Source: Bacteroidales bacterium (GTDB lineage Bacteria > Bacteroidota > Bacteroidia > Bacteroidales > Paludibacteraceae). From it: DNA of 38,923 nucleotides. The notes under the pieces are model-generated. The model saw nothing but the letters and a program-made list of their open reading frames with translations. It was not told the origin of the DNA and searched no databases. Made by a program: the position numbers and the translations under genes. The stretch spans positions 1-38,923 of the forward strand of contig SUWZ01000034.1 in the NCBI GenBank assembly GCA_015061185.1. Direction: 5' to 3'. Positions within the stretch are counted from its first letter, which is position 1; every line of letters starts with the position of its first letter. Below, in pieces: positions 1-8,908 of this stretch.

Positions 1-142
1 GGCAACCGTTCTATTTCATTACCTTGCGTTTCTTTGCTAAATTGCCATCGTTACTATTTCCGAGGTTTTCTGTTTAATGCGTTATGGCTCAGTTCAAAAC
101 GCAGAAATTCACCTTTTTTGCTCCGAGAACCGTATTTTTTAA

Positions 143-163
143 AATAAAATTTAAACAGCTTCT
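143..163 (+). repeat. solo terminal sequence of the ~190-bp dispersed repeat
   Basis: The 21 nt match exactly the right-hand end (AATAAAATTTAAACAGCTTC plus T) of the full elements at 14632-14822 and 26813-27007. The sequence to its left does not obviously match their interior, so this is a remnant or a diverged relative. Confidence 0.6.
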
Positions 164-206
164 TAACGTAGGAGAGAGACCATGAAAAGCTCCTACGTTA
201 AAAGCT
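157..206. repeat. inverted repeat / hairpin upstream of holB
   Basis: Arms 163-174 (TTAACGTAGGAG) and 190-201 are perfect 12-bp complements around a 15-nt loop. Five more base pairs (157-161 with 202-206) extend the stem past one bulged base. It starts inside the solo repeat end. No T-tract follows, so an intrinsic terminator is not clearly supported. It could be an insertion relic or a protein-binding palindrome. Confidence 0.6.
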
Positions 207-309
207 CATAAAATCGCAAATAATAACATATTTAAAGAAAATATCCCTTCTACAAACTGCCTCAACGCCCCCAACTTCTTAAATATACATAAAACATCTT
301 ACTTCTTTT

Positions 310-340
310 TTTCAAAATTCAGTAGAAATAACTAAATTTG
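310..340 (+). promoter_or_regulatory. putative promoter of holB
   Basis: TAAATTTG at 333-340 fits the Bacteroidota -7 consensus TAnnTTTG and lies 20 nt before the holB start. The box 19 nt further upstream (310-313, TTTC) is one base off the -33 consensus TTTG. Confidence 0.45.
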
Positions 341-360
341 AAGCATTTTAGAGATGTTGT

Positions 361-1488
361 ATGCGATTTATTGATATATACGGACAAAATGAGATAAAAG
401 AGAGGCTTATTCACTCGGTTCAAACCGGGCGTATGCCTCATGCGCTCCTATTCCATGGCCCGCAAGGTACAGGGAAGTTGGCTTTGGCTATCGCATACGC
501 CCAATATATCTCTTGCGAAAATAGAGGTGAAAACGATTCTTGCGGTCAGTGCCCATCTTGCATACAATTCCAAAAATTGATTCACCCCGACCTACACTTC
601 ACGTTTCCGGTTATTGCTACTCAACATAGAGTAAGCAACGGGGCTATCAAAGAGTGGAGGGAATTTGTGCTGAAGTCTCCGTACATTTCGTATGATTTAT
701 GGAGTTCCTTTCTATTACAAGGAGGAGGTGGGGCTACTCCTCCAATAATTCCGGTAACCGAAGCAACTGAAATCGTTAGTGAACTTAATAAAACACCCTA
801 CAAGTCGGACTTCAGAATTCAAATTGTCTGTTTCCCGGAAAAGATGAACGTCCAGTGTGCCAATAAACTCTTGAAAATTATTGAAGAGCCGTACCCCAAT
901 ACGCACTTCCTTTTTGTTTCGGAGAATTCGGACCAAATTTTGGGTACCATCCTCTCTCGTTTACAAAGCATCTATGTTCCGGCATTGCCTCCGGACGTAG
1001 TGACAGAGATACTAAAAAAACAGTATCCGACAGCTACTGAAAAGGCTATAACAGACACCGTTCACATTGCTAATGGGAACATCATCAAAGCATTTGATGT
1101 AATCGAGAATGGAGAGGAAACCCAAATGTTCTTGACCAACTTTATCTATATCATGCGTACATGCTATACAAAAAATATACTTGGCATGAAAAAATGGAGC
1201 GAAGAGGTTGCCAAATGGTCGCGCAAACAACAGATAACATTCTTGAGCTATGCGCAAAGAATGATTAGAGAGAATTTCATATTCAATATCAGACAGAAAG
1301 AGTTGAATTATATGACCTCCGATGAGAGTGGATTTTCGGAGAAATTCTCGCCCTTTATTAATGAAAGAAATATCTGTCAATTCTTATCGGAATTGGAATT
1401 GGCAGAACGACATATCGAACGAAACGGTCAGGCCAAAATTATATTGTTTGACTTGGCTCTTAAAATAACGATGTTATTAAAAATGTAA
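361..1488 (+). CDS. holB: DNA polymerase III subunit delta' (clamp loader)
   Basis: This is an AAA+ clamp-loader subunit that helps load the beta sliding clamp during replication. The 375 residues show a Walker A motif GPQGTGK (33-39) followed by a four-cysteine zinc module (C52, C61, C64, C67). Further on come the KLLKIIEEP segment and TILSRLQSI, which corresponds to the SRC (arginine-finger) motif of the family with Leu in place of Cys. The length is usual for bacterial delta'. The ATG at 361 fits the conserved N-terminus, in which 'MPHALLFHGPQGTGK' follows about 25 residues in. It is the first gene of a same-strand run, 26 nt before the RicT gene. It could be confused with the gamma/tau subunit, but the short length and lack of a C-terminal extension favour delta'. 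Confidence 0.93.
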   Translation: MRFIDIYGQNEIKERLIHSVQTGRMPHALLFHGPQGTGKLALAIAYAQYISCENRGENDSCGQCPSCIQFQKLIHPDLHFTFPVIATQHRVSNGAIKEWREFVLKSPYISYDLWSSFLLQGGGGATPPIIPVTEATEIVSELNKTPYKSDFRIQIVCFPEKMNVQCANKLLKIIEEPYPNTHFLFVSENSDQILGTILSRLQSIYVPALPPDVVTEILKKQYPTATEKAITDTVHIANGNIIKAFDVIENGEETQMFLTNFIYIMRTCYTKNILGMKKWSEEVAKWSRKQQITFLSYAQRMIRENFIFNIRQKELNYMTSDESGFSEKFSPFINERNICQFLSELELAERHIERNGQAKIILFDLALKITMLLKM

Positions 1489-1514
1489 ATTCCATAACGA
1501 TTAAAATTATAAAT

Positions 1515-2840
1515 ATGAGCATAGAGGAAGGATGCAAAATGAATCAAAAAGGATGCAGCAAAAAGAGTGACCAAAAATTGGATACATTCGATTGGCTGTG
1601 TGACATTCCTGAATCATCCAGTGTAACCGACTTGGTGGAGGTTACATTCAAGAATACTCGCAAAGGCTATTTTCGCAATTCAAACGAATTAACCTTGGAG
1701 AAAGGGGATATAGTGGCGGTTGAAGCTTCTCCGGGGCATGATATTGGCATTGTTTCCATGACCGGACAATTGGTGTTGGCGCAGATGAAAAAGTACCATA
1801 TCGACCAAAGCCGGATAGAGATAAAACGAATTTATCGGAAAGCGAGGCCAAACGATTTGGAGCGATTTGAAGAGGCTAAAAGCAGAGAGCATGAGACAAT
1901 GCTCAAATCTCGCAAAATTGCTGAGGATTTGAAACTAAACATGAAAATTGGAGATGTGGAGTATCAAGGAGACGGCAATAAGGCTATCTTCTACTACATT
2001 GCCGATGAACGTGTTGATTTTCGCGAGTTAATCAAAATTTTAGCAGACACATTCCACGTCCGCATCGAGATGAAACAGATTGGCGCAAGGCAGGAGGCAG
2101 GACGCATTGGCGGAATCGGTCCGTGTGGTCGCCCTCTTTGTTGTTCAAGTTGGATGACGAAATTCAGTTCTGTCGCAACCAGTTCTGCTCGCTACCAAGA
2201 GATTTCATTGAACCCTCAAAAGCTTGCCGGACAGTGTGCAAAATTGAAGTGCTGCCTCAACTTTGAAGTGGATTGTTATGTGGAAGCACAAAAGAATATT
2301 CCTGCACGAAACATCGAATTGGAGGCTATGGATGGCACCTATTATCACTTTAAAACAGATGTTTTTGGAGGAATTATGCAATACTCGAGTGCTCCTAACA
2401 TGGCCACCAACTTGGTCTCTATCCCTATCGAAAGGGTAAAAGAGATAATAGAACTCAACAAGCAAGGCATCAAGGTTGAATCTCTGTTAAAAAGAGAGGA
2501 TGACGCAGAAACTAAAAAGGCAGACTATGAAAATGTGGTAGGTCAAGATAGTTTAACTCGCTTTGACAAGAAAAAGAAGAAAAAGAGAAAGGGTGGTCAG
2601 CGCGACAAACAAGAAGAGAACAAGGGAGAACAAATGCGCAATCGAGAAAACAAGGATGATAACAATCGAAGCGAACGTCCGGACACCCCTACTTCCTCCA
2701 CTTCCGAAAAAGAAGAAAATGGAGGAAAGGAGAATCGAAATCAAGAGGGAAGACGTAATTTCAGAAATAGAAACAATGGTCGTCGCAACAGAAATAATAG
2801 AGGTCGCGAAGAGGGAAGGTCTAATAATGTAAATGAATAA
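1515..2840 (+). CDS. ricT: RicT/YaaT-like PSP1-domain protein
   Basis: The 441-residue protein contains the PSP1 C-terminal domain. The cysteine clusters typical of RicT are C204, C209 and C210 (in GPCGRPLCC), then C241, C246, C247 and C254. In Bacillus the RicAFT complex binds Fe-S clusters through such cysteines and affects RNA processing; the role in Bacteroidota is not established. From about residue 345 the protein becomes a very charged low-complexity tail rich in Lys, Glu, Arg and Asn, with RRN/NRN repeats like RNA-binding tails. A second ATG at 1539 has GAGGAAGG 7 nt upstream and may be the true start. The 3' end overlaps gldH by 8 nt, implying translational coupling. In this phylum the gene commonly precedes gldH. 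Confidence 0.85.
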   Translation: MSIEEGCKMNQKGCSKKSDQKLDTFDWLCDIPESSSVTDLVEVTFKNTRKGYFRNSNELTLEKGDIVAVEASPGHDIGIVSMTGQLVLAQMKKYHIDQSRIEIKRIYRKARPNDLERFEEAKSREHETMLKSRKIAEDLKLNMKIGDVEYQGDGNKAIFYYIADERVDFRELIKILADTFHVRIEMKQIGARQEAGRIGGIGPCGRPLCCSSWMTKFSSVATSSARYQEISLNPQKLAGQCAKLKCCLNFEVDCYVEAQKNIPARNIELEAMDGTYYHFKTDVFGGIMQYSSAPNMATNLVSIPIERVKEIIELNKQGIKVESLLKREDDAETKKADYENVVGQDSLTRFDKKKKKKRKGGQRDKQEENKGEQMRNRENKDDNNRSERPDTPTSSTSEKEENGGKENRNQEGRRNFRNRNNGRRNRNNRGREEGRSNNVNE

Positions 2841-3315
2841 TGCAATGAGATATATACAATACATACTTCTTATGTTGGCACTTTCTGCTTGTCATAACAA
2901 TGAAGTATTCAATGATGCCAAAATACTTCCGGAAACGGGTTGGCACAAAGAGAACATTGTACGATTTGATTACTTGGCCAATGACACCTCATCGACCTAC
3001 AATATAATTGTAGATATACGAAACGACCATGAGTATCCCTACCAGAATTTTTGGTTGTTTGTTCAATCCATCTCGCCGGACTCCATAGTCTATAGTGATA
3101 CCCTTGAATGCGTTTTAGCCGATAATTATGGACGCTGGATTGGGAACTCCTCCGGGTCGTCGTATCACCTCCCCGTGCTATTTCTGAGAGAGGTAAAATT
3201 TATTCAACCCGGGCACTACAATTTTGCGATTGTACAGGGAATGCGAAATGACACCTTGAAAGGAATCAAAGAGGTGGGACTAAGAATAGAGAAAGTAGAA
3301 GAAAAAGAAGAATAA
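2833..3315 (+). CDS. gldH: GldH-family lipoprotein
   Basis: This 160-residue protein has a short hydrophobic signal peptide ending in the lipobox LSAC (Cys20), so it should be a lipidated envelope protein. Size, position directly after ricT and the 'W.k.n...F' start of the mature part match GldH. GldH is needed for gliding motility in Flavobacterium but is also kept in non-gliding Bacteroidales, where its role is unclear. The first ATG overlaps ricT by 8 nt. The ATG at 2845 (Met5) gives an equally good signal peptide and starts just after the ricT stop. It is followed 11 nt later by trmB. Confidence 0.8.
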   Translation: MNNAMRYIQYILLMLALSACHNNEVFNDAKILPETGWHKENIVRFDYLANDTSSTYNIIVDIRNDHEYPYQNFWLFVQSISPDSIVYSDTLECVLADNYGRWIGNSSGSSYHLPVLFLREVKFIQPGHYNFAIVQGMRNDTLKGIKEVGLRIEKVEEKEE

Positions 3316-3326
3316 ATAATTGAATT

Positions 3327-4115
3327 GTGGGAAAAAATAAATTAGCGAAATTCAGCGAAATGGAGACGTTTCCACACGTCTTTCAGTACACCTACTCCGC
3401 CTTGCACGAATCGGAAGAACGATTCCCGTTGAAAGGGAAATGGAGCGATTTTTTTGGCAACGACAACCCGATAGTTCTTGAGTTAGGATGCGGAAGAGGA
3501 GAATATACAGTGGCATTAGCACAACTATTCCCGGAAAAGAACTTTATCGGTGTGGATATTAAAGGATCTCGAATGTGGGCAGGAGCCAAAGAATCTCATC
3601 TGAAAGGGATGAAAAATGTGGCATTTATTAGAACCAACATTGAGATAATTTCCGAGTTCTTTTCGAACGATGAAGTAGCTGAAATTTGGCTAACTTTCCC
3701 CGACCCACAAATGAAAAAAGTTCGGAAACGTCTCACCTCCACCCGATTCATGGAGTTGTATCAACAGTTTGTTAAGGAAAATGGAATCATTCATCTTAAG
3801 ACTGACAGTAACTTTATGTTTCAATACACGGTGGAGATGATAAAAGCCAACCAATATCCGGTGATATTCCAAAATAACGATCTGTACCACTCGGACTTCT
3901 CAGATGACAAAATATTGAGCATCAAGACATTCTACGAGCAACAATGGTTGGAACGAGGTTTAACCATCAAGTATATAAAATTCAATCTACAACATAAAGA
4001 ACAATTTATTGAACCGGATGTAGAGATTGAGTATGATAGTTATCGCAGCTATAATCGCAGCAGACGCTCAAACAGCGAAGCAAAAACGTCTAACAACAAA
4101 ATTGAAGAGATATGA
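3327..4115 (+). CDS. trmB: tRNA (guanine-N7-)-methyltransferase
   Basis: This enzyme makes m7G46 in the variable loop of tRNAs using S-adenosylmethionine. The 262 residues show the SAM-binding motif [17 protein letters not shown], the following acidic FIGVDIKG motif, and the TrmB signature [11 protein letters not shown] with RLTSTRF downstream. The start is GTG at 3327; an ATG at 3360 would remove 11 residues but keep all motifs. The C-terminal ~25 residues are Ser/Arg/Asn-rich and not typical. The stop overlaps the next start by 4 nt (ATGA), so the two genes are coupled. Confidence 0.92.
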   Translation: MGKNKLAKFSEMETFPHVFQYTYSALHESEERFPLKGKWSDFFGNDNPIVLELGCGRGEYTVALAQLFPEKNFIGVDIKGSRMWAGAKESHLKGMKNVAFIRTNIEIISEFFSNDEVAEIWLTFPDPQMKKVRKRLTSTRFMELYQQFVKENGIIHLKTDSNFMFQYTVEMIKANQYPVIFQNNDLYHSDFSDDKILSIKTFYEQQWLERGLTIKYIKFNLQHKEQFIEPDVEIEYDSYRSYNRSRRSNSEAKTSNNKIEEI

Positions 4116-5089
4116 ATAAAGATATAAAACTTTGGCAAAAAGAGATTGAAAATGAGATCGATAAATTAAATTGGGAGATTGAGCCAAAAAATCTATATGC
4201 ACCAATTGAATACACATTAGCATTAGGAGGAAAAAGGATTCGCCCCATCTGCTTATTATTAGCCAATCATATCTTTTCCGGTGACCATTCCAAAGCCATC
4301 AATTTAGCATTGGCAATAGAGGTATTTCACAACTTCACCCTACTCCACGATGATATTATGGATAAAGCAGATATGCGAAGAGGCAAACCCACTGTTCACA
4401 TTAAATGGAACGAAAACACCTCTATCCTATCCGGTGATGGTATGTTAATCAAAGCCTATCAATTATTGGCAGAGTACAAGGGAGAAAACTTCCGAGAGAT
4501 ATTAGATCTATTCTCACAAACTGCCTTAGAAGTCTGTGAGGGGCAACAATATGACATGGAGTTTGAGAATCGTAGCGATGTAAAAGAAGAGGAATATATC
4601 GAAATGATTCGATTGAAAACAGCAGTATTATTGGCAGCAAGTTTAAAAATAGGAGCATTAAGCGGAGGAGCAACAGCAACAGAAGCACAAGCTCTATATG
4701 ACTTTGGAATCAACATCGGATTAGCCTTTCAATTAAAGGATGACCTTTTAGATGTCTATGGAGATGAAGCCACTTTCGGCAAAAACATTGGAGGAGACAT
4801 CTGTTGTAACAAAAAAACATACCTACTGATAAATGCGCTGAATGGAGTTGAAGGAGCAGAGAAAGAGAAGTTAAATAGTTGGATTGCAAAAGAGAGGTTT
4901 GACCGAGCAGAAAAAGTAGAAGCCGTCACCAACATCTACAACCAATTGAACTTGAAAGAGAAAACAGAAAAGGTGATGAATGACTACTATCAAAAGGCGA
5001 TTAAAAGCTTAGATAACATTCAAAACGATTCTTTTGCACTAAAAGTCCTATATGACTTAGCCGGCAGTTTGATGCAAAGAGAGAGTTAA
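4112..5089 (+). CDS. polyprenyl diphosphate synthase (trans-isoprenyl)
   Basis: The protein condenses allylic diphosphates with isopentenyl diphosphate. The 325 residues show GGKRIRP near the N-terminus, the first Asp-rich motif LLHDDIMD with MRRGKPTVH after it, and the second Asp-rich motif [11 protein letters not shown]. The residue five positions before the first Asp-rich motif is Phe, which in related enzymes tends to go with short-chain products (C15-C20). This is an inference, and chain length is not certain. It overlaps trmB by 4 nt. Close alternatives are geranylgeranyl, farnesyl or octaprenyl diphosphate synthases, so no gene symbol is given. Confidence 0.88.
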   Translation: MNKDIKLWQKEIENEIDKLNWEIEPKNLYAPIEYTLALGGKRIRPICLLLANHIFSGDHSKAINLALAIEVFHNFTLLHDDIMDKADMRRGKPTVHIKWNENTSILSGDGMLIKAYQLLAEYKGENFREILDLFSQTALEVCEGQQYDMEFENRSDVKEEEYIEMIRLKTAVLLAASLKIGALSGGATATEAQALYDFGINIGLAFQLKDDLLDVYGDEATFGKNIGGDICCNKKTYLLINALNGVEGAEKEKLNSWIAKERFDRAEKVEAVTNIYNQLNLKEKTEKVMNDYYQKAIKSLDNIQNDSFALKVLYDLAGSLMQRES

Positions 5090-5138
5090 GAGAAACATTA
5101 TCAATCTCAAAAGGAGAAAACATATAAAAGTATGAACG

Positions 5139-5846
5139 ATGCCATATAGAAGATTACCCAAAACCAACCAAGCACGCTTACGGTCGCTCCGTAAGGCAGT
5201 GGGCATGGGAGAGATGGTCAACTTATATGAATTGTCCTACTCTTACAAATTATGGGAGGATGCAAAAGGATTTCTGACACGTTACGAGAGAGCATTATTT
5301 GAGAACAAGCAATGCTCTGAAAAACAGTTTAGTACGAGTAAAAAGCAGCAAGAAATAGCTCGAAATGCACGGATGTATATATCCCACTTTATTCAGGTAC
5401 TAAACATGAGCGTAATAAGGAATGAGATAAAAAGAGAGCAAAAAACATTGTACGGATTAGATCCGGAAAACAACTTAGTTCCGGACTTAACGGGAGATGA
5501 AAACCTCATAAAGTGGGGCAAAAATATTATTGAAGGAGAACAGAAAAGATTGTTGCAAGGAGGAGTGCCGATATACAACCCTGCCATAGCCAAAGTGCGA
5601 GTACATTACGACATCTTTTTGGAGGGATATAACAATCAAAAAGTTCTTCAAAACAGCACTTCACGAACGATTGAGAGCATATCCGAATTAAACAAAGAGG
5701 CTGACACATTGATATTAAATATATGGGATGAAGTGGAGGCATTTTACGCCCATTTACCCATAGAAGAAAAGGTAAACAATTGTAAAAAATATGGTTTGAT
5801 TTATTACTATCGCAAAGGAGAAATAGAGATGGACGATAATGAATAA
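5139..5846 (+). CDS. conserved hypothetical protein (Bacteroidales type)
   Basis: This is a 235-residue soluble protein with no signal peptide or membrane segment that I can see. It begins MPYRRLPKTNQARLRSLRKA and is rich in charged, probably helical segments (for example EKQFSTSKKQQEIARNARMY). I recognise the N-terminal style from Bacteroidales conserved hypotheticals but know of no function. It lies 49 nt after the prenyl synthase and 23 nt before malQ on the same strand, so it is probably co-transcribed. An upstream ATG at 5132 is out of frame and ends after five codons. Confidence 0.8.
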   Translation: MPYRRLPKTNQARLRSLRKAVGMGEMVNLYELSYSYKLWEDAKGFLTRYERALFENKQCSEKQFSTSKKQQEIARNARMYISHFIQVLNMSVIRNEIKREQKTLYGLDPENNLVPDLTGDENLIKWGKNIIEGEQKRLLQGGVPIYNPAIAKVRVHYDIFLEGYNNQKVLQNSTSRTIESISELNKEADTLILNIWDEVEAFYAHLPIEEKVNNCKKYGLIYYYRKGEIEMDDNE

Positions 5847-5869
5847 ATCAACTACAAAAGATTACTACA

Positions 5870-8548
5870 ATGAAAATAAGCATTCTTCTTAACTACGCCA
5901 CCTCATTTGGCGAAGATTTGTACATTACAGGAACTATTCCAGCATTAAAAAAAGCGGATGGTTCGCCATTACCAATGGAATATAGTGCGCAAGGTTGGAA
6001 AATAACCTTTAAGACCGAAGCTAAAAATTTTCGTTATTCATTTTTAATGAAAAAAGAGGGAAATTTTATCCGTTGCGAGAGAGAAGATGCACACGAATTC
6101 GGTCCGTTTGACAAGGGGTATAAAAACATACTGATATTAGAACACATCAGATGGGATGAAAAGTCTCCTCGCATGATGCAATCTACTGTTTTCACTCATG
6201 CCTTGCGTCCGGATTCCGTCTCTAAACAAAAAAGCATTTCCAAGGCCAAAGTTCCCATTCTATTTCAAACACGAACCGACAAGACCTTTGGTTCCAATCG
6301 AATTGGAATTTTAGGGAACGACAAACTGTTGGGGAATTGGTTGGATTCCGGCATTCAAGAGATGAATTCATCTAAAGGAATCGTTTATAACACCTTTATC
6401 GATGCAGACAAAGTAAAATTTCCTCTCGAATACAAATACGTTATATACAACGATAAAAAGGAGTGTATCATATCATGGGAAGAGGGTAAAAATCATCACC
6501 TGAATCCTGAACTTTCAATAGGGACAGACCTAATCATCGTAAACGATGCCGCACCCCAATTCAATCTTCCTGCCTTCAAAGGAGCCGGAACAGCCATACC
6601 TATATTCTCTCTACGTTCTAAAAAGAGTTTTGGCTGCGGAGAATTTTTAGATTTGAAGTTATTGGGAGATTGGTGTGCCAAGAGCGGTCAAACCATCATA
6701 CAAACACTTCCAATCAATGACACCTCTGTATTTGGAACATGGAAAGACTCCTATCCATATAGTGCCATTTCTGTCTATGCACTACACCCTATCTACTTAA
6801 ATTTAGAGGCGATGGGACTCTCATCCAAAGAGAAGGAGTACCAGCAAAAGCGAAACGAATTAAACCAATTAGAGTTTGTAGATTACGAAGAGGTAATGCG
6901 CCTAAAATGGAGTTACATCAAAAGGTTATACCAAGAACAAAAAGAGAGTCTGTTCGACAACGAGGAATATCAAATATTCTACGAAGAAAACAAAGATTGG
7001 TTAAAACCCTATGCCGTATTCTGTTTCCTACGCGACAAATACCACACTTCCGACTATACACGTTGGGAAGATGATGCACACTACAATTCTAAGCGAATAG
7101 ATCAATATTGTCAATCCAAACATAAAAATTTCGACGAGATTGCATTACACTTTTTTACTCAGTATCACCTTGACAAACAGTTGAGTGAAAGCATTAAATA
7201 CCTGCATAAAAAAGGAATCGCAATAAAAGGAGATATACCCATTGGGGTGAACCGTCACAGCGTGGATGTGTGGGTACAACCGGAATTGTTTGATTGCAGC
7301 GGTTGCGCAGGAGCTCCACCCGACTATTTTGCCAAAACAGGGCAAATTTGGGGTTTTCCTATCTACAATTGGAACTTGATGGAAAAAGATAATTATGCTT
7401 GGTGGGAAAAACGATTTAAAAAGATGGCTCGTCACTTTGATGCCTATCGAATCGACCATATATTGGGATTCTTCAGAATATTTCGCATTCCAAGCAATGC
7501 ACGTTTGGGATTATTAGGTCAATTTGTTCCGGCACTTCCCCTTAGTAGTAAGGAGATTGAACGATATAATTTAGGCATAAGTCCCAAAGATTTCTGTCGC
7601 CCGATAATAACCGATGAAATCATCGAAAAAATAGCAGGGAAAGAGTTTACGGAGGAGATAAAGAGTAAATATCTAATTGCGACCGAAAACGGAAGATATG
7701 AGCTTAAACAAGCCTATTCAACACACGAAAAGATTGAGAAGAAGTTCCAAAACAAGAACAAAGAGGAGCAAAAAATAGCAGAGATATTGATGCTGCTTCT
7801 ATGCCAAGTCTATTTTGTGGAGGATTACAAGGAAAAGGGGAAATTTCATCCCCGTATTGCGATTGAGCAGAGTGAGCTTTACGAGACATTGGACAGCGTC
7901 AGAAAAAAGAACATAAAAGAGTTGTATGATTACTTCTACTATTTACGTCACAACGACTATTGGAAAGCAGAAGCAATGAAAAAACTAAGCTCTTTGATAG
8001 GTAGCACAGAGATGATGGTATGTGGAGAAGATTTAGGAATGGTGCCACCGTGCGTACCCTCTGTTATGGAAGAGTTAGAGATTTTAAGTTTAGAAATACA
8101 ACGGATGCCTAAAGAACTATTTGTAGAATTTGGTTCTTTAAAAAGAGTTGGCTATCCAACAGTATGCACAACATCGACGCACGACATGAGTACAATGAGA
8201 CAATGGTGGGAGGAAGATAAAGCAACAACTCAACGATACTATAGCAACGAGTTGAAACAATTTGGTCCTGCCCCATTCTTCTGTGAGCCGTGGATTTGCC
8301 AACAAATTATAGAAGACCACCTTCACACCAATGCTGCTTGGGTAATATTGCCATTACAAGATTGGATGGGAATTAGTGGCGAATTACGTTGGAATAAAAC
8401 GTTTAAAGAACGAATAAACGACCCCGGGAATCCGAACAATTACTGGAGATACAGAATGCATATCACACTCGAACAGCTTAATGAAAACAAATGGTTCAGC
8501 CTACAAATTAAGAGTATGATCGAAGGAAGTGGAAGGTATGCAGAATAA
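5870..8548 (+). CDS. malQ: 4-alpha-glucanotransferase (GH77, amylomaltase) with N-terminal CBM20 modules
   Basis: The enzyme transfers alpha-1,4-glucan segments between maltooligosaccharides in glycogen and starch metabolism. The 892 residues include two N-terminal starch-binding (CBM20-like) modules at about residues 1-115 and 130-240. The GH77 barrel follows. Visible GH77 motifs are GDIPIGVNRHSVDVWVQPEL, the nucleophile region YRIDHILGFFRIFRIP, the acid/base region CGEDLGMVPPCV and the third acid in TSTHDMSTMRQW. The long form with two CBMs is the usual Bacteroidetes and plant DPE2-like architecture. There is no signal peptide, so it is cytoplasmic. It is the last gene of the same-strand run. 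Confidence 0.93.
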   Translation: MKISILLNYATSFGEDLYITGTIPALKKADGSPLPMEYSAQGWKITFKTEAKNFRYSFLMKKEGNFIRCEREDAHEFGPFDKGYKNILILEHIRWDEKSPRMMQSTVFTHALRPDSVSKQKSISKAKVPILFQTRTDKTFGSNRIGILGNDKLLGNWLDSGIQEMNSSKGIVYNTFIDADKVKFPLEYKYVIYNDKKECIISWEEGKNHHLNPELSIGTDLIIVNDAAPQFNLPAFKGAGTAIPIFSLRSKKSFGCGEFLDLKLLGDWCAKSGQTIIQTLPINDTSVFGTWKDSYPYSAISVYALHPIYLNLEAMGLSSKEKEYQQKRNELNQLEFVDYEEVMRLKWSYIKRLYQEQKESLFDNEEYQIFYEENKDWLKPYAVFCFLRDKYHTSDYTRWEDDAHYNSKRIDQYCQSKHKNFDEIALHFFTQYHLDKQLSESIKYLHKKGIAIKGDIPIGVNRHSVDVWVQPELFDCSGCAGAPPDYFAKTGQIWGFPIYNWNLMEKDNYAWWEKRFKKMARHFDAYRIDHILGFFRIFRIPSNARLGLLGQFVPALPLSSKEIERYNLGISPKDFCRPIITDEIIEKIAGKEFTEEIKSKYLIATENGRYELKQAYSTHEKIEKKFQNKNKEEQKIAEILMLLLCQVYFVEDYKEKGKFHPRIAIEQSELYETLDSVRKKNIKELYDYFYYLRHNDYWKAEAMKKLSSLIGSTEMMVCGEDLGMVPPCVPSVMEELEILSLEIQRMPKELFVEFGSLKRVGYPTVCTTSTHDMSTMRQWWEEDKATTQRYYSNELKQFGPAPFFCEPWICQQIIEDHLHTNAAWVILPLQDWMGISGELRWNKTFKERINDPGNPNNYWRYRMHITLEQLNENKWFSLQIKSMIEGSGRYAE

Positions 8549-8674
8549 TGGGAACTGATTACTTCGAAAGACTTTTCTTTTGGTGATTTTTATATTTGCA
8601 GGAGGAGCGTTTCTTAAGTAATCGACAATGCCTTCATTGACGCATTGACGTTGACGGTGCGGAAAAATAGGTTA

Positions 8675-8689
8675 GTTCTATAAATTCAC
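8675..8689 (+). repeat. end-like sequence of the second repeat family
   Basis: The start GTTCTATAAATTCA is also found at 14429-14442, and similarity continues (about three in four bases) for roughly 50 nt. No matching inverted partner was found before the next gene, so this looks like a remnant. Confidence 0.45.
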
Positions 8690-8726
8690 CGTTTAAGATT
8701 TAAAAAGTTAAATTGGAGGTTGATAA

Positions 8727-8900
8727 ACTTTTCAGTTGAAACACAACAAAAGCGCAGGAAGCGCATTGCAACAGATAAAGGAGAAAAACTATTGTCAGGC
8801 ACTCAACAGCTACAAAGGTGACCTCCTTTTTGTAGGCGTTAATTACGACGAAAAGACGAAGGAACACAGTTGTAAGATAGAGCGGGTGATGACTGAGTAG
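8727..8900 (+). pseudogene. C-terminal remnant of a PD-(D/E)XK / AAA-ATPase-like family protein
   Basis: Read in frame from 8727 to the TAG at 8898-8900, the DNA encodes about 57 residues. They include SALQQIKEKNY and, further on, LLFVGVNYDEKTKEHSCKIERV. This is the pattern with which the common Bacteroidales AAA-ATPase/PD-(D/E)XK nuclease-like proteins end (ALQQIKEK.Y ... GVNFD....W.I E). An in-frame stop lies just before 8727, and no N-terminal part is present. The fragment sits between malQ and a convergent gene and has no start of its own, so it is a decayed gene end. Confidence 0.6.
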
Positions 8901-8908
8901 TCGCAAGT

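Larger units (their letters stand above)
1..360. other. AT-rich non-coding leader upstream of holB
   Basis: I see no convincing gene here. The stretch contains a solo copy of the end of a dispersed repeat (143-163), a strong inverted repeat (157-206) and a promoter-like box before holB (333-340). The left part may be the remainder of a longer repeat cut off by the window edge. Confidence 0.6.

Noticed and set aside
2553-2864. Minus-strand frame of about 100 codons, and a + frame offset from ricT, in the ricT tail
   Set aside because: Both mirror the low-complexity Lys/Glu/Arg coding DNA of RicT and have biased composition. Neither is a real gene.
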